A stretch of 42,817 nucleotides of DNA, from assembly GCA_964428355.1 (NCBI GenBank), contig CAYRYU010000059.1, positions 1 to 42,817 on the forward strand. Reading direction: 5' to 3'. Source of the DNA: CAYRYU01 sp964428355. GTDB lineage: Bacteria; Muiribacteriota; Ozemobacteria; Ozemobacterales; Ozemobacteraceae. Under the pieces are notes generated by a model that was not told the origin of the DNA, searched no databases, and saw only the letters and a list, made by a program, of their open reading frames with translations. The first letter of the stretch is position 1, and each line of letters starts with the position of its first letter. Position numbers and translations under genes: made by a program. Of this stretch, positions 37,863 through 42,817 are shown one piece after another.

Positions 37863-39209
37863 ATGAAACGCTACGCCGGATTCACGCTCCTGGAACTCGT
37901 CATTGCGGTTTTCATACTCGCCGCGGCGGTTCTGACATTCGTACAGGTTTTGCGAGGAAGCCGTTCCCAGCTGGTGATGACCGGCCACACTTTCGCCGCC
38001 AATCATGTTTCGATGAAGGTCAACTCGGATCTCCTCGAAGATGCCCGGATCAACGGCAACCTTCTGGAACTTCTCGAGGAGTTCCCGGAAATGGTCGGAA
38101 CGGACAAGGTAGTCGACGCCCAATCCATCTACTTCCGGTACATCCAGGACCGGACTCCCCCCCTGGGAGTCCTCGAACCGGGAAAGGACGGCGGAGTCGT
38201 TCCGGACGACGAGTTTCTGTACAATCAACTCCAGCCATTCACGTTGAAGGTGCGTGGCGAACGACAGAAAGCCCCTGGAGACCCGGATTTTCGCCGACAC
38301 ATCGCCGAGGTCGGGGTTTCCGTGGACTGGCAGGAGAAGGGTGGCCCGGAACGCAACTATTCCCTGACGGCACACCTTTCAAGCCCCGTGGGCCCCCGGC
38401 CGTTCGACGAGGTCCTTCTTTTCGAGGAGGACAAGATTCCGGACCTCGCGAGGGATTTCCTCTTTCCCTTCCAGAAGAACCACAGCCTGCGGGAGACCGC
38501 GGTTTCGGCAAAGGCTGATCCGGATATGCTTCTTGCATGCGGATCTCTCGCTGTGGTTACCCTTCAGATGGAAGCTGGGATCGCCTCGATTTCCAAGAAG
38601 CTCCAAACCCTGGAATCCCGAAGGCAACAGCTTCTTTCGAACCCCACCCCGGAGCTCGCGGACGTTCAGTTGAAGATCGGAAGGCAATTGGAAACCGGAA
38701 CCTGTCTTGTTTTCCATGTCCTCAGGACCCTGGAACCACGAGTGAAGGCGATAGAAGCTGCCTTCGACAGAAAGAAGTTCGGGTGGGTCGATTTCAACAG
38801 GGCGGTAAGCGGAATCTGGCGGTTCGGCGCTTTCTCCCGGACCTTGATCAACTGGCTCCAGAGGTCGGGAAGAGAGTATGAATGGCTTCTTTCCGACTCC
38901 CTGCTGGCTGTCCGCTCACGGAGGACCGAAGAGTTCGCGCGGATGAAAGCGCTCGAAGCCTTCCGACTTCTTGCGGCCCTGGAACCCGCCAAGAAGCCCG
39001 TTTTACAGGAATTCATCGCAAGGCAGACGCAAAGGCTGACCGGTCACAACCCGTCCTGGGAAAGGACCATGATCCGTGAGGGCAGGTTGTTGAACGACCC
39101 GGTCAGGTTGAGGAAGATCTTCGGAAATCTGGCGGAAATCTGCCGGGTCTACGAGGAAAAAATCAGTCCCGCCGCGGAATTCGCACTCACCATCCCGACC
39201 AAGAAATAA
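37863..39209 (+). CDS. Large prepilin-like protein
   Basis: The 448-residue protein has a short leader and prepilin helix (AGFTLLELVIAVFILAAAVLTFVQ, cleavage after Gly6, Glu5 present). Unusually, a large mostly helical C-terminal domain of over 250 residues follows the normal pilin globular region (LEMAGIASISKKLQTLESRR-like and LRTLEPRVKAIEAAFDRKKF segments). Typical pseudopilins are 150-250 residues. It could be a tip protein carrying a cargo or binding domain. It starts 2 bp after the preceding gene and ends 70 bp before the convergent cyclase gene. Confidence 0.8.
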   Translation: MKRYAGFTLLELVIAVFILAAAVLTFVQVLRGSRSQLVMTGHTFAANHVSMKVNSDLLEDARINGNLLELLEEFPEMVGTDKVVDAQSIYFRYIQDRTPPLGVLEPGKDGGVVPDDEFLYNQLQPFTLKVRGERQKAPGDPDFRRHIAEVGVSVDWQEKGGPERNYSLTAHLSSPVGPRPFDEVLLFEEDKIPDLARDFLFPFQKNHSLRETAVSAKADPDMLLACGSLAVVTLQMEAGIASISKKLQTLESRRQQLLSNPTPELADVQLKIGRQLETGTCLVFHVLRTLEPRVKAIEAAFDRKKFGWVDFNRAVSGIWRFGAFSRTLINWLQRSGREYEWLLSDSLLAVRSRRTEEFARMKALEAFRLLAALEPAKKPVLQEFIARQTQRLTGHNPSWERTMIREGRLLNDPVRLRKIFGNLAEICRVYEEKISPAAEFALTIPTKK

Positions 39210-39279
39210 CCAAGACTCGAGCCCTGGAAGCGATCCCGGGATAGCAACCCAGTATCGCATCCCGGTTTCATCGGGAGTC

Positions 39280-41121
39280 TCAAAGGACGGGCTCGAACGT
39301 TTCGACCTCCTGCCGTATCCCCTTGAGCGAAAGATTCCCGACGGGACGGCAGCCCGGAAGTGCCGGATCGTTTGTCGCAAGGGAGTGAGATGCCGCGGAA
39401 AGAAGGATCCCTGTGGTTCCGTGGTCCTTTGTCGCATCCTGGAGTCTCGAGGCGATGTTGACGGCCTCCCCGATGACGGTATACTCGTAACGGGCTTCCC
39501 CCCCGAAGTTGCCGATCATCAGCGGACCGGAATTGATCCCGATCCCGATTCGCAGTGAGATCCCTTCTGAAGCCCATCCCTGATTCAACTTCGAAACGAC
39601 ATTCTGGATGTCGATTGCACATTTTACCGCCTGGCTGGCATGGTTCGCCCCTCTTTCGGGGTCGCCGAACACGGCCATCACTGCGTCGCCGATGTACTTG
39701 TCGACGTAGCCCTGGTGTTCCTGGATTACCCTTCCGCAAGCCCCCAGAAACGTGTTGAGGACTTCGACCAGCCGCTCGAGAGGAAGGCTTCCGGTCAGGG
39801 GGGTGAATCCCCTGATATCGAGAAAAAGGACCGTGCAATGCCGGTTCGCGACCTTTGCCCCGAAGAACGAGGTGTCGGTTTCCAGACGCTCCACAACGTG
39901 GGCGGGAACGTAGTATTTGAACATCTTCTCCAGGAGCGAGCGACGGATCAGGATTGCGACGAAAAGGATCACAAGGCTCGTGGCGGCGAGGGATCCGGCA
40001 GGGATGAAGGTGTTCCGCTCCAAAACGACGAGCCCCATAGCCCAGAGAAAAAAGGAAGCTGCGAAGGAAAAGCAGAAAACGACGGACTGGGTTGGACGGA
40101 TCCAAAGGGCGACGATCCCGACAACCATCGAAACAAGAAAGAAGAAAGGAAAAAACCAACCGGGAAGCTGTTTCAGACACCTCCCGTTGATGAAAGCGAT
40201 CCCGGCATTGGCATGGATCTCGACTCCGGGCATGAGATCCCTTATCCCACCCGACCAGAAGGGAACGGAATGATTGTCCTGGAGGATATTGGCGGAAGCT
40301 CCGACCAGGACCACCTTCCCCGCAAACTCGGAAAGTTGCGATGGAGCGGTCGCGGAAAGCACCCGGGAAATCGACTGGGAGGGAAACCATCGTGGGGGGC
40401 CGCTGAAAAGGATGATCCGCGGAATGTCCGGGTCTTCGACGGTGCGGGTGAAGCCGAGGTCCGAGTTGATTTCCCATCTGTTTTCCATGCGTCGGATGTT
40501 TCCGGACTGCCCATGGACCGAAAGCAGCGCTTCGACCAACCTGGAATCGAGGGTGTCGTAGGTCTTTCCACGATGGGTTACCGCGAATCTTGCCTGCCGG
40601 AGAACCTGGTCGGCATCGCGGGGATTCAGTGCCACCCCGAATGAAGCCACCTCGGCCAGCGTGGGAATCGGAAGCAGCAGATCCCGCTCCCCATCGGGGC
40701 CGTCGGGGAGGAATCCCGCCAGGGTGACGTGTCCGTGTCTCCTGATCGCATCGGCAAACTTACGATCCTCTTCCTCTCCATGACCGCTTGGCGTGGAAAA
40801 GACCACGTCGAAAATGACATGGCTCGCACCCGCCTCGAAAAGGCGGTCGAGGAGGTCCGCGTAGATTCCCCTTTTGAAGGGCCAACCTAGCTTCTCGACA
40901 GAGTCATCGTCGATCAGAACGAGCGCGACCTCGGAAGGAGGCTTGCTGTTGACCCGGTTCCGGACGGTAAAATCGCTGACGGCCCTGTCAATGACCCGCC
41001 ACGGAGCGTTTTCCCAGCCCCCCAGGAAATCGGGCACCGCCCAGATCACGAGGTAGCCGAACGCCCCGATCAGAGCCCCCAGAACCCAGGGAGCTTTCCT
41101 GAACCTGAGAAGGAGATTCAC
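39280..41121 (-). CDS. CHASE2-domain membrane adenylate cyclase
   Basis: The 613-residue protein has a membrane helix near 12-30 and an extracytoplasmic CHASE2 sensor domain (about 45-320; VALVLIDDDSVEKLGWPFKRG, AGKVVLVGASANILQD, PGVEIHANAGIAFINGR). Three more helices (about 320-385) lead to a class III cyclase (about 415-610). Metal Asp sites are FLDIRGFT and KYIGDAV; the catalytic motif GEAVNIASRL has Asn and Arg but Glu where Asp is common. It should make cAMP in response to an external signal. The start is GTG 41121, 6 bp after the FecR-domain gene, an often-seen pair. It faces the pseudopilin operon. Confidence 0.93.
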   Translation of the reverse strand: MNLLLRFRKAPWVLGALIGAFGYLVIWAVPDFLGGWENAPWRVIDRAVSDFTVRNRVNSKPPSEVALVLIDDDSVEKLGWPFKRGIYADLLDRLFEAGASHVIFDVVFSTPSGHGEEEDRKFADAIRRHGHVTLAGFLPDGPDGERDLLLPIPTLAEVASFGVALNPRDADQVLRQARFAVTHRGKTYDTLDSRLVEALLSVHGQSGNIRRMENRWEINSDLGFTRTVEDPDIPRIILFSGPPRWFPSQSISRVLSATAPSQLSEFAGKVVLVGASANILQDNHSVPFWSGGIRDLMPGVEIHANAGIAFINGRCLKQLPGWFFPFFFLVSMVVGIVALWIRPTQSVVFCFSFAASFFLWAMGLVVLERNTFIPAGSLAATSLVILFVAILIRRSLLEKMFKYYVPAHVVERLETDTSFFGAKVANRHCTVLFLDIRGFTPLTGSLPLERLVEVLNTFLGACGRVIQEHQGYVDKYIGDAVMAVFGDPERGANHASQAVKCAIDIQNVVSKLNQGWASEGISLRIGIGINSGPLMIGNFGGEARYEYTVIGEAVNIASRLQDATKDHGTTGILLSAASHSLATNDPALPGCRPVGNLSLKGIRQEVETFEPVL

Positions 41122-41127
41122 TGGTCT

Positions 41128-41820
41128 TCAGAGCTGATTGATGATCTTCTTCATTTCCCCGTAGGGCATGTTCCAGAATTCGTCCCTCTGGAAGAACTTC
41201 GAGAAGCTGGCTGGAGCTCCGCTGTCCGAATCCACGGTCTGGGGAGCTTCGACTATGATCGGCGAGGCACCCCCGGAAGTTTTTTGGAACTGGACCTTTC
41301 CCTCGTCAACACGGAGGGTCGTCTTTTCGGGAACGACTTTCAGGTAAAAGGTGGTTCCGAGGACCGAGGTGATCGAATGGGCCGTCTTGACCTTGACGGG
41401 CCGCTCCGGGTTCTTGCTGACCTTGAAACCGCAAAACCCCTTCAGAACCTGCATTTCGATGTTCTTCAAAACCTTCCCGAATCTGGTGACCTCTGTCAGG
41501 GTCACTTCCGTTCCGGGGGTGACGAGAATCTCCGAGTCGTCGGTGAATCTCAACAGGGCTTTCGCTTCCATGAGACTTTCGTCCGAAGCGGTGAGGCGAA
41601 CCTGGCTGAGGGGGGGAACCCAGGCACCGACATTCACTGTTTTCCATTCGGTTCCACCCACACGGGCTACTTCAAGGATGCACTTTGGTGCGATCACTTC
41701 GACGCGCCAAACGCCCTCCTCGGGAGTGCCGAGAACGAAGAAAAGCGCGGCAAGGACAATTATCACCAAAACCCCTACAATGGGAAGAATTCCCCCGCGA
41801 TGGGAAAGGCTTCTGCGCAT
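41128..41820 (-). CDS. FecR-domain membrane-anchored sensor-like protein
   Basis: The 230-residue protein has an N-terminal membrane helix (GILPIVGVLVIIVLAALFFVLG, about 9-30) and an extracytoplasmic FecR domain. The domain has GAWVPPLSQVRLTASDES, LLRFTDDSEILVTPGTEVTL and the hallmark VKTAHSITSVLGTTFYLKV followed by LRVDEGKVQF. FecR-domain proteins with CHASE2 cyclases often form cAMP signalling pairs. The ATG at 41820 has GGAGG ten bases upstream and lies about 26 nt from the predicted transcription start; an upstream ATG (41853) would fall inside the promoter. Confidence 0.9.
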   Translation of the reverse strand: MRRSLSHRGGILPIVGVLVIIVLAALFFVLGTPEEGVWRVEVIAPKCILEVARVGGTEWKTVNVGAWVPPLSQVRLTASDESLMEAKALLRFTDDSEILVTPGTEVTLTEVTRFGKVLKNIEMQVLKGFCGFKVSKNPERPVKVKTAHSITSVLGTTFYLKVVPEKTTLRVDEGKVQFQKTSGGASPIIVEAPQTVDSDSGAPASFSKFFQRDEFWNMPYGEMKKIINQL

Positions 41821-41851
41821 TTCTGTTTTTCCTCCATTGGAGATATTCGTC

Positions 41852-41880
41852 ATTATATCCCAATCTTCGCGGTATTCCAA
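41852..41880 (-). promoter_or_regulatory. Promoter of the fecR-like/CHASE2-cyclase operon
   Basis: On the minus strand, TTGGAA (41880-41875), exactly 17 bp, then a perfect TATAAT (41857-41852). The transcription start falls near 41846. Confidence 0.7.
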
Positions 41881-41920
41881 ACTCCATCGCGGGCTTGTTC
41901 GGGCATTGGGGTGCTTTCCC

Positions 41921-41949
41921 TCGAATTTTCGCCCCATTCGTGATATCCT
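41921..41949 (+). promoter_or_regulatory. Weak extended -10 promoter of the HEAT protein at 42027
   Basis: TGATATCCT (41941-41949) is an extended -10. TCGAAT at 41921 is 17 bp upstream of TATCCT. The same TGATAT form occurs before the PPK2 and STAND genes. Confidence 0.4.
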
Positions 41950-42026
41950 TTCTCCGCGGGGTTTCCTGTGCCATCAGTCCGTCATGGAGGCCCCGGATCT
42001 GACTACCCCCGCAAGTGGAGGGAAAC

Positions 42027-42817
<791 letters not shown>

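Noticed and set aside
39149..40477. 442-codon minus-strand frame in the CHASE2-cyclase region
   Set aside because: Same strand, other frame of the cyclase gene; composition rich in Arg/Pro without domains.

Overview
This is a 42.8 kb scaffold piece from a bacterium of roughly 58% G+C. It has short intergenic spaces, many 4-base start/stop overlaps, frequent TTG/GTG starts and strong Shine-Dalgarno (SD) sequences. No rRNA, tRNA, transposase or CRISPR array is visible, so taxonomy rests on gene content only. The content is a housekeeping rpsB-tsf-pyrH-frr-uppS-cdsA-rseP cluster, a compact pyrC-E-F-B-I operon, pseudopilins, CHASE2 and HEAT-repeat cyclases, and giant TPR proteins. This suggests a little-sampled, probably Gram-negative lineage; Riflebacteria-like is a low-confidence guess. 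The sequence holds a 100-N scaffold gap (24998-25097) and ends in an artefactual poly-G run.

Layout. 27-1384 (+): a translationally coupled pair of secreted papain-fold proteins (DUF1287, C39). 1400-5384 (-): a complete five-gene pyrimidine operon pyrC-pyrE-pyrF-pyrB-pyrI behind a clear promoter; UMP kinase pyrH lies elsewhere (30136). 5579-8570 (-): a 745-residue Asn/Thr-repeat, glycine-zipper secreted protein and an unknown exported protein, separated by a strong terminator. 8817-13975 (+): a 64-residue two-helix membrane protein, then a 1633-residue DUF4062-like/STAND NTPase/TPR protein with at least 18 in-phase 40-residue repeats. 14993-18089 (+): a PtmE-like sugar-nucleotide transferase, a LegB-like dehydratase and a FemAB/GNAT-like protein, probably for a nonulosonic-acid-type surface glycan. 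18260-19738: a double-domain PPK2. 19836-21829: a zinc-ribbon secreted protein, trmL, DUF3124 and FmdB.

21899-27958 is the most unusual part. Two convergent genes encode HEAT-repeat arrays fused to different C-terminal enzymes: a class III nucleotide cyclase (+) and a PilT-type ATPase (-). They are separated only by small hairpins and the scaffold gap. 28219-35448 (+) is the translation/envelope cluster, with a 2[4Fe-4S] ferredoxin gene inserted between frr and uppS and no dxr. 36213-39209 (+) is a three-gene pseudopilin operon. It faces a FecR-CHASE2-cyclase operon (41820 to 39280, -). A third HEAT protein (from 42027, +) runs off the end. Cyclic-nucleotide signalling, HEAT scaffolds and type IV pilus/type II secretion-like parts are therefore concentrated in the last 20 kb; a functional link is an inference.

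No stretch over 300 bp lacks a gene. The longest intergenic regions are 27959-28218 (divergent promoters with palindromes), 8571-8816 (divergent promoters) and 41821-42026 (divergent promoters).
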